Origin: Actinomycetota bacterium
GTDB lineage: Bacteria > Zhuqueibacterota > Zhuqueibacteria > Residuimicrobiales > Krinioviventaceae
Length of the DNA: 5,284 bases
Assembly: GCA_011682565.1 (NCBI GenBank)
Contig: JAACEJ010000301.1
Location: 1 to 5,284, forward strand
Direction of reading: 5' to 3'
The position numbers were made by a program, and so were the translations under genes. This document shows, in pieces, positions 1-5,284 of the stretch (the stretch's first letter is position 1; each line of letters opens with the position of its first letter). The notes under the pieces were generated by a model that searched no databases, was not told the origin of the DNA, and worked only from the letters and a program-made list of their open reading frames with translations.

Positions 1-1019
1 TCCGGGCAGCCATTGCTGCCAACCGAATATGGGGTTGATATGCCAACGTCGGCGGAGAGGATAATGAGAGCGTCCGTAGAGTTGACCGAACCATCTTCAT
101 TGACATCGCCGCAGTTCATCGGACAAAACTGACTCACATCGATTCCAACATCACAGGAAAGGATGATCAAAGCATCGGTCGAATTTGCCGAACCGTCGTC
201 GTTGACGTCACCAAGAATGCCGACACCCGGAGGTTTTGAAATGGGACGCCCCAGTACCCAATCCATGGCCGTCCAAAGCAAATTCCATTCCGTGCCGTTA
301 TCGTCCAGTTCCTGCGCAAAATCCGTGCTGTCGCGGTCGCCGTCTTCTTCGATTTCGGGATGAGGACCAACCAGCAGCACACGCCCGCTGCCGTAAGAAA
401 AATTGATGATCGCTGCATCATTGGCATGTTCACGCCAGGTAGCGACAGTGTCTATGCTTGCGTTTTGCTGCGGCTTAAAAACCGGCCCGCCATAATATAA
501 AGTGGTCTGCGACGGCGGTTCGTATTGGTTGATCGGGTTACCGGGATTGAGATCGATAACAGTCATCACATATTCCGGCCAGGGGGCAATTTCATCAATG
601 GCTCCTGTTGCCGTACCCTGGAACAGATCAAGCTGGTAATCATAAATCCCTCCCTCCCATTCCACTGAATCGGATGCAAAATAAGCTCCGGCACACATGC
701 CGATATAAGCACCGCCTCCCTGCACAAGTTCCCTGATATGCTGCAAGCCGGTTTCATTAATGGCACGCTTGTAGTAATATGCATCGCCGCCCGGGAAATA
801 AATACCGTTGTAATAATTTGTCAAATTGTTTAAATTAATATCCAGCGGCCCAAGACGTTCGTGAGTGATTCCCTTCCAGTCTAAAAATTGTTCGAATGAC
901 ACGATGCCGTCATACCAGGTTCCTTCTCCATTATAAATAGCTATTTCCGCACCTTCGATAGCGAAAAGTGCATGAAATGAGAGAAAAAGCATTAATTCGA
1001 TTTTATAAAACCTTGCCAA
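1..1019 (-). CDS. Secreted BPL_N-type glutamine amidotransferase-like protein with C-terminal dockerin repeats (3' partial)
   Basis: This frame is open for 339 codons and runs off the left edge, so the true C-terminus is not seen. I chose the TTG at 1019-1017 because a GGAG lies 6 bases upstream and it gives a signal peptide: basic start (MARFYK), hydrophobic LMLFLSFHALFA, cleavage near residues 20-24. The first ATG (992-990) would remove the basic part. Residues about 25-260 resemble the BPL_N branch of class I glutamine amidotransferases: FPGGDAYYY near 77-85, nucleophile elbow GGAYIGMCAGAYFAS with Cys109, and GPHPE with His220 and Glu222, so the Cys-His-Glu triad is complete. Residues 270-293 and 304-327 are two dockerin-like calcium loops. 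BPL_N family members lack one settled reaction, so the substrate is unknown. Inference: a periplasmic or extracellular hydrolase-like protein that may bind a surface partner. It diverges from cfa. Confidence 0.85.
   Translation of the reverse strand, partial: MARFYKIELMLFLSFHALFAIEGAEIAIYNGEGTWYDGIVSFEQFLDWKGITHERLGPLDINLNNLTNYYNGIYFPGGDAYYYKRAINETGLQHIRELVQGGGAYIGMCAGAYFASDSVEWEGGIYDYQLDLFQGTATGAIDEIAPWPEYVMTVIDLNPGNPINQYEPPSQTTLYYGGPVFKPQQNASIDTVATWREHANDAAIINFSYGSGRVLLVGPHPEIEEDGDRDSTDFAQELDDNGTEWNLLWTAMDWVLGRPISKPPGVGILGDVNDDGSANSTDALIILSCDVGIDVSQFCPMNCGDVNEDGSVNSTDALIILSADVGISTPYSVGSNGCP
39..212 (-). repeat. Two dockerin-type calcium-binding repeats
   Basis: Two copies of a 24-residue unit, GDVNxDGSxNSTDALIILSx followed by DVGI, start at 212 and 110 on the minus strand, 34 codons (102 bases) apart. 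Each carries the Asp/Asn-rich loop D-x-N-x-D-G-S-x-N-S-x-D typical of type I dockerin F-hand motifs. The linker contains three cysteines (SCDVG, QFCP, MNCGD). The copies agree strongly in protein but differ at many synonymous positions, which indicates an old duplication under selection rather than a recent copy. Confidence 0.85.
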
Positions 1020-1151
1020 CTTGTTCTCCAGTTTGTTTCTTCAATGTATATCTTGAAACGGAAAAAAACAATAAAAAGTATAAACAGGAATCTTTTTTTC
1101 ATAATAAAAGTTATAATATTATCCATGAGTAATTCGTAAAAAGTCCTAAAG
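1020..1151. other. AT-rich divergent intergenic region
   Basis: This stretch separates the leftward dockerin protein gene from the palindromic element and cfa. It is very AT-rich (runs of A and T at 1061-1110) and contains TATAAT at 1112-1117 on the plus strand. No convincing -35 box lies 16-18 bases before it. On the minus strand, TATACA near 1050-1045 is a weak -10 with only a poor TTGTTT at a short 15-base spacing. Promoters for both genes probably lie here or inside the adjoining repeat, but I cannot place them with confidence. Confidence 0.3.
1026..1029 (-). promoter_or_regulatory. Ribosome binding site deciding the TTG start of the dockerin protein gene
   Basis: GGAG on the minus strand lies 6 bases before TTG 1019-1017. 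An in-frame TGA lies seven codons upstream of that TTG. The next candidate start, ATG 992-990, has no purine-rich motif at the right distance, so the TTG is preferred. Confidence 0.55.
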
Positions 1152-1262
1152 TGTCATTGCGAGCGAAGCGAAGCAATCTGGGTATCGGCTAAAGTGCAGT
1201 TTTTTAAAGATCGCTTCCCCGATAATTCGGGGTAAACTCACGCTCCGCTCCTCGCGATGACA
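1152..1262. repeat. Imperfect palindromic dispersed repeat (MITE/RPE-like), 111 bp
   Basis: The element begins TGTCATTGCGAG and ends CTCGCGATGACA, giving terminal inverted repeats that match at 11 of 12 positions. The left arm continues GCGAAGCGAAGCAATCT. The inner part of the right arm (AGATCGCTTC at 1208-1217) pairs with GAAGCAATCT at 1170-1179 at 9 of 10 positions. Sequences beginning TGTCATTGCGAG and ending with its complement are known as dispersed, non-coding palindromic repeats in many bacterial genomes. No open frame, transposase or clear target duplication is seen. It ends 25 bases before the cfa ribosome binding site, so cfa mRNA started upstream would carry it as a folded leader. 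Confidence 0.7.
1217..1232. repeat. Short perfect hairpin inside the right arm of the palindromic element
   Basis: CCCCGA (1217-1222), loop TAAT and TCGGGG (1227-1232) form a perfect 6-bp stem. Together with the following TAAACTCA it interrupts the right arm between AGATCGCTTC and CGCTCCGCTCCTCGCGATGACA. The left arm has no counterpart, so this looks like an insertion in the element. It has no T-run, so it is not a terminator. Confidence 0.6.
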
Positions 1263-1287
1263 TGCTTTTCAACTTGAATATTGCAAC

Positions 1288-1295
1288 GGAGGGAG
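1288..1295 (+). promoter_or_regulatory. Strong ribosome binding site of cfa
   Basis: GGAGGGAG ends 4 bases before ATG 1300. It is the strongest Shine-Dalgarno match in the window and fixes the cfa start at 1300 rather than at the in-frame ATG three codons later. Confidence 0.7.
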
Positions 1296-1299
1296 CATT

Positions 1300-2487
1300 A
1301 TGAAAGCAATGTTAGACAGACTTTTGCTTGCCCTGAGCAAAACAAACAGCGATATTTCCTTTAAAATCTGTTTTTGGGATGGCGAATCCAAAACGTATGG
1401 CAAAGGTAAAGCTGCATTTACTCTCACTTTTAAAAGTAAACGCGCCGCAAAAAGACTTTTACAGGATGGCGCGCTCGGCTTTGGCGAAGAGTATATGGCC
1501 GGAAATATCGATGTAGACGGCGATTTTATGGAATTGATGCACATGGGTGCTACCCCGGCTATCGAGGATACAAAGTTGTCATTCCGGACAAAACTCGGTG
1601 TTCTTTTCCAGCATTTGCGAACTTTAAACTCTGCATCTCGTTCCGCCAAAAACATTTCCTACCATTATGACCGTGGAAATGATTTTTACAAATTATGGCT
1701 TGATGAGAGCATGACGTATTCATGCGCATACTTTCACTCCAAAGAGGATACACTGGAAAAAGCGCAGCAACAAAAATATGAACATATATGCCGAAAGCTG
1801 CAGCTAAAAGAGGGTGAAACTTTGGTTGACATTGGCTGCGGATGGGGCGGTATGCTCATTTATGCGGCAAAACATTACGGCGTTAAAGGTGTGGGCTGTA
1901 CGCTTTCGCAAGCACAGGTTGATTACGGACAGCAGAGAATTAAAGAGGAAGGATTTGAAGATCAGGTGTCCGTCCTGTATCAGGATTATCGCAAAATGAC
2001 CGGAACATTTGATAAATTTGTTTCAATCGGCATGTTCGAGCATGTTGGGAAAAATTATATCCCAACTTTTCTCACTAAAGCTCGTTCTCTGCTCAAACCG
2101 GGCGGTCTCGGACTTGTACATACCATTGGCAAAGAGAAAGCAACGCCGCCCGATGCCTGGACACTTAAATACATCTTCCCGGGCGGCTATATTCCGTTAT
2201 TGGATGAGATTATACGCGGAATGGGAAATAACGGACTTGTTCCGAATGATGTCGAAAATCTTCGCCTCCACTACGCCATGACTCTTGAGGAGTGGAGTAA
2301 AAGATTCGAAACCAATGTTACGAAAATTCGGAAAATGTACGATGAGAAATTTGTACGTATGTGGCGGATGTTTCTTAACGGCAGCGCAGCCGGTTTTCGC
2401 TATGGAACGACGCGGTTATATCAAATTGTGTTTACAAAAGGGCTGAATAATTCCTTGCCGCTAACACGGCAGCATATCTATTCATAA
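1300..2487 (+). CDS. cfa: Cyclopropane-fatty-acyl-phospholipid synthase
   Basis: The 395-residue protein matches the Cfa family in length (E. coli Cfa is 382) and carries its motifs in order. Residues 1-115 are the N-terminal lipid-binding part. SYHYDRGNDFYKLWLDESM starts near 120, then YSCAYF with Cys142. The S-adenosylmethionine site is VDIGCGWGG at 176-184. These are followed by GMFEHVG (Glu247), VHTIG (His274), KYIFPGGYIP at 290-299 and Tyr325. Cys142, Glu247, His274 and Tyr325 correspond to the E. coli bicarbonate-site residues (C139, E239, H266, Y317), so the enzyme should be active. It transfers a methylene from S-adenosylmethionine onto double bonds of unsaturated phospholipid acyl chains at the cytoplasmic membrane face, usually in stress or stationary phase. 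The gene stands alone, with a palindromic repeat before it and a hairpin after it. Related mycolic-acid or tuberculostearic methyltransferases are less likely. It ends in TAA. Confidence 0.95.
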   Translation: MKAMLDRLLLALSKTNSDISFKICFWDGESKTYGKGKAAFTLTFKSKRAAKRLLQDGALGFGEEYMAGNIDVDGDFMELMHMGATPAIEDTKLSFRTKLGVLFQHLRTLNSASRSAKNISYHYDRGNDFYKLWLDESMTYSCAYFHSKEDTLEKAQQQKYEHICRKLQLKEGETLVDIGCGWGGMLIYAAKHYGVKGVGCTLSQAQVDYGQQRIKEEGFEDQVSVLYQDYRKMTGTFDKFVSIGMFEHVGKNYIPTFLTKARSLLKPGGLGLVHTIGKEKATPPDAWTLKYIFPGGYIPLLDEIIRGMGNNGLVPNDVENLRLHYAMTLEEWSKRFETNVTKIRKMYDEKFVRMWRMFLNGSAAGFRYGTTRLYQIVFTKGLNNSLPLTRQHIYS

Positions 2488-2496
2488 GAAGCTACA

Positions 2497-2554
2497 CAGA
2501 ACCGACAACCGGAGCACTTACGTGTATCCGGTGTCTGTTCTGGTTTAGTTTTCT
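2497..2554 (+). terminator. Terminator-like hairpin after cfa
   Basis: CAGAAC (2497-2502) pairs with GTTCTG (2537-2542), GACA with TGTC, and CCGGA (2509-2513) with TCCGG (2527-2531). The stem has about 15 pairs, one mismatch and one bulged A, with a loop of about 13 bases. A T-rich tail, GTTTAGTTTTCTT, follows. It starts 10 bases after the cfa stop. On the other strand the tail is weaker, but the hairpin could also stop the convergent lipoprotein transcript, for which I see no other terminator. Confidence 0.6.
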
Positions 2555-2627
2555 TGTAAAGTCATCATCGTAAAAGGTCGATCCAAAGCTCGTTTTCAGG
2601 CATATCCATTAATGCTGATCCATCTGT

Positions 2628-3686
2628 TCATCGCTTTACGTTTTTCAGAGACGAACGCTTCAATCCATACTTTTCTTTTTTTATCTTCCTCGTAATGAGG
2701 ATAATGCCCGTTATGCAGGCCAAAAGAAACAAACCCGTTAAAACCGTTGGCAGCACGTTCATTCGCCTTGATTCCACCCACATCTGATAATCGTTGATTT
2801 CGAATTTGTCTGAATCCACATCCCACAACGCTTTGTTGGCATTCACCTTTTGCGCATTTGTCGCTGTAATCATGCCGGGCATGATAACCGAATTTTTATA
2901 TGTTTCCCCGATCGATCTTTCGATAAAATCTAAATATCGTACAAGCTTCTGATTGAATCGTTCAATAAACGGTACCAATTTTACTACGGCATTTGTCTGA
3001 TAAATATCCCGGCACGCCTCGACAACATTGTCAAAGAATTTATCAAAATCACCGTTTTTTTCCATCATGGCATCATACAAATCTTGTTTTTTTTCTTCAA
3101 CAAGTTGCGGAGAGAGCCGGGGATCATTTACCTCTTTCGCAGCTCTGAGAATTGTTTGATACAGATCTTCAAAAATCAGTTCTTCTTCTATATCAAACGA
3201 ATCGTCTTTTTGGTTTGTGCTGTCTTGTGCAGCGATCCTTTTTTCAACTTCTTTTGCCAACAGCGAGTCCGTGTTGGAAAATTGAAGGCCATGCGCTTTA
3301 AAAGTTTCGCTCCAGGCGTAAAACGTGTAAAACCATCTGAAACGTTTTTCCAGCTTTACTATCGGCCTTATATACAGAACAGTGTCGGAAAGAGATAAAA
3401 GCTCGTTATTGATTTCAAGTGCATTTTTAAAAGATTTCGTTGCAGTGTAAATGAAATCCTTTGAATCCTTTTTTGCGGATTTAGTAACCTGCCAGCTCGA
3501 ATCGAGAAGCACAGGATAAACACTATCATAAATTTTCACAGAATCTCCCGGCATTGAAACCACACGCAAAACAGACCCGTCCGGGAAAACATGGGTAACA
3601 ATTTCCACATCGTGACAGCCGGAAAAAATAACAAGCAGGATTGCCTAGGTCAGGACGAGATATTTTTTATTTCGCTTGTTCATCAT
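2628..3686 (-). CDS. Unrecognised membrane-anchored lipoprotein, interrupted by an in-frame TAG in its signal peptide
   Basis: I do not recognise a named family. From tandem ATGs at 3686 and 3683 (GGAG at 3694-3691), the frame reads MNKRNKKYLVLT, then TAG, then AILLVIFSGC, which is a lipoprotein signal with lipobox cysteine at 3617-3615. After the TAG the frame stays open for over 330 codons to TGA at 2630-2628. Without the stop, the protein has 351 residues: lipidated Cys23, a charged mixed alpha/beta region, an acidic helical stretch (about 155-220), a segment MPGMITATNAQKVNANKALW (about 268-287) that loosely recalls LppM/DUF3153-type beta domains, one membrane helix at 310-331 and a strongly basic tail. 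Topology inference: outside domain, cytoplasmic tail. The gene begins 12-15 bases after the ECF sigma factor stop, so it is probably in the same operon and perhaps functionally tied to it. An annotator starting after the stop would choose GTG 3608, which has no ribosome site and loses the signal peptide. Confidence 0.7.
3645..3647 (-). other. In-frame amber codon inside the lipoprotein signal peptide
   Basis: TAG on the minus strand is codon 13 counted from ATG 3683. It sits between LVLT and AILLVIFSGC, in the hydrophobic core of the signal. A single base change from TTG (Leu) would explain it and would restore a smooth hydrophobic stretch. metX and metW both end in TAG, so it is read as stop in this genome. 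Confidence 0.85.
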
Positions 3687-3690
3687 GTCG

Positions 3691-3694
3691 CTCC
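3691..3694 (-). promoter_or_regulatory. Ribosome binding site of the lipoprotein gene
   Basis: GGAG lies 4 bases before ATG 3686 and 7 bases before ATG 3683, just after the sigma factor stop TAA (3701-3699). The 7-base spacing favours ATG 3683. Its presence supports translation starting upstream of the amber codon in the ancestral gene. Confidence 0.5.
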
Positions 3695-3698
3695 GGAT

Positions 3699-4292
3699 TT
3701 ATAATTCGCGGATCAATCGGCGTAATCTCTTGTCATTTATAAGAATTTTTTCAATCTGATCAGGATTGATGTTCATACGGGCATGATACAAATTACTTTT
3801 TATGTTGTTCTTATTCAGTCCCGTTATGTCGACCACCTGATCCATCTCCAGGTCCTGCAGGTCGCGAAGAACAAACACGATCCGCTGTTTCGGCGTCAAT
3901 CCCTCAGCAAATATTTTTATGTGTCGGATCACTTGTTTATTAATACAATTCTTTTCTTCATCAATCCCAGAATCGGCAAAATTCCCATCATCGCTATTCA
4001 AAGAAAATGAAAAAATCCGGCTTTTCCGTCTCCTTGCTTTTAAGAAATCCAGACAAAGATTGGTGATGATTTTATAGAGCCACGTTGTAAATTTTCTGTT
4101 TGGATCAAACTGATCAATGTTTTGCCAGACTTTGATAAAACTTTCCTGCACCACATCGCGGGCATCTTCAGTATCACAGAGCATACGCAGCGCCAATGAA
4201 TAGGCAAAGGATTGATGCATTTCGACGAGATGGCGAAAAGCAGTCAGATCACCGTTTTGACAGTGCAAAAGAATGTCTAAAAATTCGGGCAA
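3699..4292 (-). CDS. ECF-family (extracytoplasmic function) RNA polymerase sigma factor
   Basis: The 197-residue protein has the length and two-domain layout of ECF sigma factors. Region 2 spans about residues 18-88, with EDARDVVQESFIKVWQNI, then the -10 recognition and melting part FTTWLYKIITNLCLDFLKAR. A variable acidic linker at 98-116 follows. Region 4 spans about 120-175, with LTPKQRIVFVLRDLQ and the helix-turn-helix MDQVVDITGLNKNNIKSNLY that contacts the -35 element. No region 1.1 or region 3 is present. It would direct core RNA polymerase to a dedicated promoter set in response to an envelope or other signal. The TTG start (4292-4290) is supported by GGAG 5 bases upstream, and no ATG, GTG or TTG precedes it in frame back to a TGA. 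No classical zinc-binding anti-sigma gene adjoins it. The downstream lipoprotein gene is the only candidate partner here. The ECF subgroup cannot be assigned by eye. Confidence 0.93.
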   Translation of the reverse strand: MPEFLDILLHCQNGDLTAFRHLVEMHQSFAYSLALRMLCDTEDARDVVQESFIKVWQNIDQFDPNRKFTTWLYKIITNLCLDFLKARRRKSRIFSFSLNSDDGNFADSGIDEEKNCINKQVIRHIKIFAEGLTPKQRIVFVLRDLQDLEMDQVVDITGLNKNNIKSNLYHARMNINPDQIEKILINDKRLRRLIREL

Positions 4293-4297
4293 AAACG

Positions 4298-4301
4298 CTC
4301 C
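4298..4301 (-). promoter_or_regulatory. Ribosome binding site deciding the TTG start of the sigma factor
   Basis: GGAG lies 5 bases before TTG 4292-4290. The frame upstream remains open to TGA 4391-4389 but contains no ATG, GTG or TTG, so this TTG is the only usual start that keeps the N-terminal LPEFLDILLHCQNGDL helix expected in ECF sigma factors. Confidence 0.6.
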
Positions 4302-4327
4302 GCTTTTGTTTTCATTGCTTTCAAATA

Positions 4328-4356
4328 ATGATACGACGGAAATGCAGAAAAGTAAA
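4328..4356 (-). promoter_or_regulatory. Candidate sigma-70-type promoter for the sigma factor/lipoprotein unit
   Basis: On the minus strand, TTTACT (4356-4351; 4 of 6 to TTGACA) and TATCAT (4333-4328; 5 of 6 to TATAAT) are separated by exactly 17 bases. They lie in the 89-base gap between metW and the sigma gene, and the predicted start would give a leader of about 30 bases. AT-rich DNA throws up such matches by chance. An autoregulated ECF promoter is also possible, but I could not identify one. Confidence 0.35.
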
Positions 4357-4381
4357 ATAAATAAAGTCCGGAGTAAAGCGG

Positions 4382-5005
4382 CTAACCATCATTTTTCTGA
4401 AGCACAAATATTGCAAGGTCGGCGAACAAGTTGGGCATGAGATTGGCAAGGGGGTGTTTTGCACTTTCTTTCACAAGATTAATCTCTTTGTGGACGATGA
4501 TTCCTTCAGCACGGCAAAATTCGCGAATATCTTTGATCGTTGAAAGGTGAATATTGGGTGTGTTATACCATTGAAAGGGCAGCGTTTTTGTTTGCGGCAT
4601 TCTTCCCCTGAAAAACAACTGCGAGCGAAGAGGCCAATAGCCGAAATTAATAAAACTGACGATGCCGATTTTTCCTACCCGCAGCATTTCATTTAAAATG
4701 ACGTGCGGCTTTTTGACAACCTGGATGGTTCGGCTCATGACCACATAGTTAAAGGATTTATCCGGATAGTCATTCAAACCTTCATCAAGATCACCATAAA
4801 TGACGGGAACGCCCTTTTCAATACAGGCATAAATGCTGGGATGATGAAATTCCACACCATGGCCATGAACACCTTTTTCGGTAAAGAGTTTGCGCAACAA
4901 TGCTCCATCGCCGCATCCCAAATCAAGGACGCTGCTATTGGGATCAATAAGATCGGTGATGAGTTGAAGATCGAGACGAATATGTTGCAGCCTGTATGGA
5001 GACAT
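4382..5005 (-). CDS. metW: Methionine biosynthesis protein MetW (SAM-dependent methyltransferase fold)
   Basis: The 207-residue protein matches MetW along its whole length. Residues 9-20 (IRLDLQLITDLI) precede the nucleotide-binding motif VLDLGCGDG at 26-34. Then come the family-specific GDLDEGL at 71-77, YVVMSRTIQVV at 87-97, EMLRVG at 106-111, FINFGYW at 118-124 and RGRMPQTKTLPFQWYNTPNI at 133-152, ending in NLFADLAIFVL. MetW has a class I methyltransferase fold, is cytosolic and is usually encoded beside metX. Its exact contribution to homoserine acylation is less settled than that of MetX. The ATG at 5005 lies 8 bases after the metX stop and uses AGGAA (5015-5011), which overlaps that stop codon, so the two are probably translationally coupled. 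The gene ends in TAG. A generic methyltransferase is an unlikely alternative given the motifs and the neighbour. Confidence 0.95.
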   Translation of the reverse strand: MSPYRLQHIRLDLQLITDLIDPNSSVLDLGCGDGALLRKLFTEKGVHGHGVEFHHPSIYACIEKGVPVIYGDLDEGLNDYPDKSFNYVVMSRTIQVVKKPHVILNEMLRVGKIGIVSFINFGYWPLRSQLFFRGRMPQTKTLPFQWYNTPNIHLSTIKDIREFCRAEGIIVHKEINLVKESAKHPLANLMPNLFADLAIFVLQKNDG

Positions 5006-5010
5006 CCAAA

Positions 5011-5015
5011 TTCCT
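5011..5015 (-). promoter_or_regulatory. metW ribosome binding site overlapping the metX stop codon
   Basis: AGGAA (5015-5011) starts inside the metX stop TAG (5016-5014) and sits 5 bases before the metW ATG. Ribosomes finishing metX would release on the metW initiation site, which suits coupled expression of the pair. Confidence 0.55.
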
Positions 5016-5284
5016 AATCATCATAAACGTGAGATAAAAAATCAGCAATCATTTTTTCCATTCCGTCATTGCGGATCAAAAAAGCATCATGTCCGTAAGG
5101 CGAATCTATTTCACAAAAGCTGACGTGTTTACCATCTATTTTAAGAGCACGTACAATTTCTTTCGCCTGCGCAGTTGGAAAAAGCCAATCGGATGAGAAA
5201 GAAATGACCAGGAATTTCGATTTCGCGTTTTTAAATGCATTTTCCAATGACCCATAATCCCTGGGCAAATCGTAATAGTCAATG
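5014..5284 (-). CDS. metX: Homoserine O-acyltransferase MetX, C-terminal part (5' partial)
   Basis: About 89 codons of the C-terminal end are in the window, and the start lies beyond the right edge. The visible part begins IDYYDLPRDYGSLENAF, which is typical of MetX. It then shows the alpha/beta-hydrolase triad residues: the Asp of VISFSSDWLFP (codon at 5190-5188) and the His of YGHDAFL (5091-5089). The nucleophile serine would be upstream, outside the window. MetX transfers an acyl group, usually acetyl from acetyl-CoA, to homoserine at the entry of methionine synthesis in the cytosol. Acetyl versus succinyl preference cannot be judged from this fragment. The frame is open through the window edge, so the TTG at 5268 is an internal Leu codon rather than a start. 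It ends in TAG, and metW follows after 8 bases, giving the usual metX-metW pair. Confidence 0.93.
   Translation of the reverse strand, partial: IDYYDLPRDYGSLENAFKNAKSKFLVISFSSDWLFPTAQAKEIVRALKIDGKHVSFCEIDSPYGHDAFLIRNDGMEKMIADFLSHVYDD

Noticed and set aside
163..363. Plus-strand 66-codon frame in the dockerin region
   Set aside because: It is the complement of the dockerin repeats and amidotransferase C-terminus, and it has no motif of its own.
1152..1262. CRISPR or riboswitch reading of the palindromic region
   Set aside because: There are no regularly spaced direct repeats and no recognisable riboswitch core. The inverted ends match a dispersed palindromic repeat better.
1269..1655. Minus-strand open frame opposite the start of cfa
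   Set aside because: It lies opposite a confidently identified Cfa protein, has no recognisable domain and is explained as a shadow frame.
3084..3398. Plus-strand open frame opposite the lipoprotein gene
   Set aside because: It starts with a phenylalanine run and has no ribosome site or family motifs. It is the antisense shadow of the minus-strand gene.
3645..3647. TAG as a reassigned sense codon (alternative genetic code)
   Set aside because: metX and metW both end at TAG at the expected family C-terminus, so TAG functions as a stop. A single internal TAG is better explained by mutation or base error.
4277..4315. 12-codon mini-ORF (MKTKAERFCPNF) overlapping the sigma factor start out of frame, as a regulatory leader peptide
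   Set aside because: It has no clear ribosome binding site and no biased composition. A mini-ORF of this length occurs easily by chance.
4293..4388. Membrane-segment extension at the N-terminus of the sigma factor (open frame reading ALLRTLFILLFCISVVSLF)
   Set aside because: No ATG, GTG or TTG lies in this frame between the TGA at 4391 and the TTG at 4292. The stretch is AT-rich non-coding DNA, and ECF sigma factors do not carry such an extension.

Overview
The window reads as chromosomal DNA of a Gram-negative-type bacterium, with about 42-45% GC by eye. Three things hint at an FCB-group or neighbouring candidate phylum such as KSB1/Calditrichota: the dockerin style (GDVNxDG...NSTDALIILS), a lipoprotein signal, and a dispersed palindromic element starting TGTCATTGCGAG. 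This placement is a guess from sequence style, as no rRNA or marker gene is present. No phage, defence, CRISPR or transposase gene is visible.

Layout from left to right. (1) Positions 1-1019, minus strand: an exported protein whose end lies beyond the window, with a class I glutamine-amidotransferase-like domain of the BPL_N type (Cys/His/Glu triad present) followed by two dockerin-like calcium-binding repeats. (2) Positions 1020-1299: an AT-rich divergent intergenic region holding a 111-bp imperfect palindromic repeat just upstream of the next gene. (3) Positions 1300-2487, plus strand: cyclopropane-fatty-acyl-phospholipid synthase (cfa), complete, followed by a terminator-like hairpin. (4) Positions 2628-5284, minus strand: a row of four genes convergent with cfa, transcribed as metX (C-terminal part only), metW, an ECF sigma factor, and an unrecognised membrane-anchored lipoprotein.

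metX and metW are 8 bases apart and share stop and ribosome-binding bases, so they form a tight methionine-biosynthesis pair. An 89-base gap with a plausible promoter separates metW from the sigma factor. The sigma factor and the lipoprotein are again tightly spaced and look like a two-gene unit, in which the lipoprotein takes the place where an anti-sigma or sensor gene is often found. cfa modifies membrane phospholipids and appears to be transcribed alone.

The most notable oddity is an in-frame TAG inside the signal peptide of the lipoprotein gene, although the remaining 326 codons stay open. TAG is a genuine stop in metX and metW, so codon reassignment is unlikely. A recent nonsense mutation or a base error fits better. 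I see no clear new biological system. The best candidates for follow-up are the sigma/lipoprotein pair, the amidotransferase-dockerin protein and the palindromic element.
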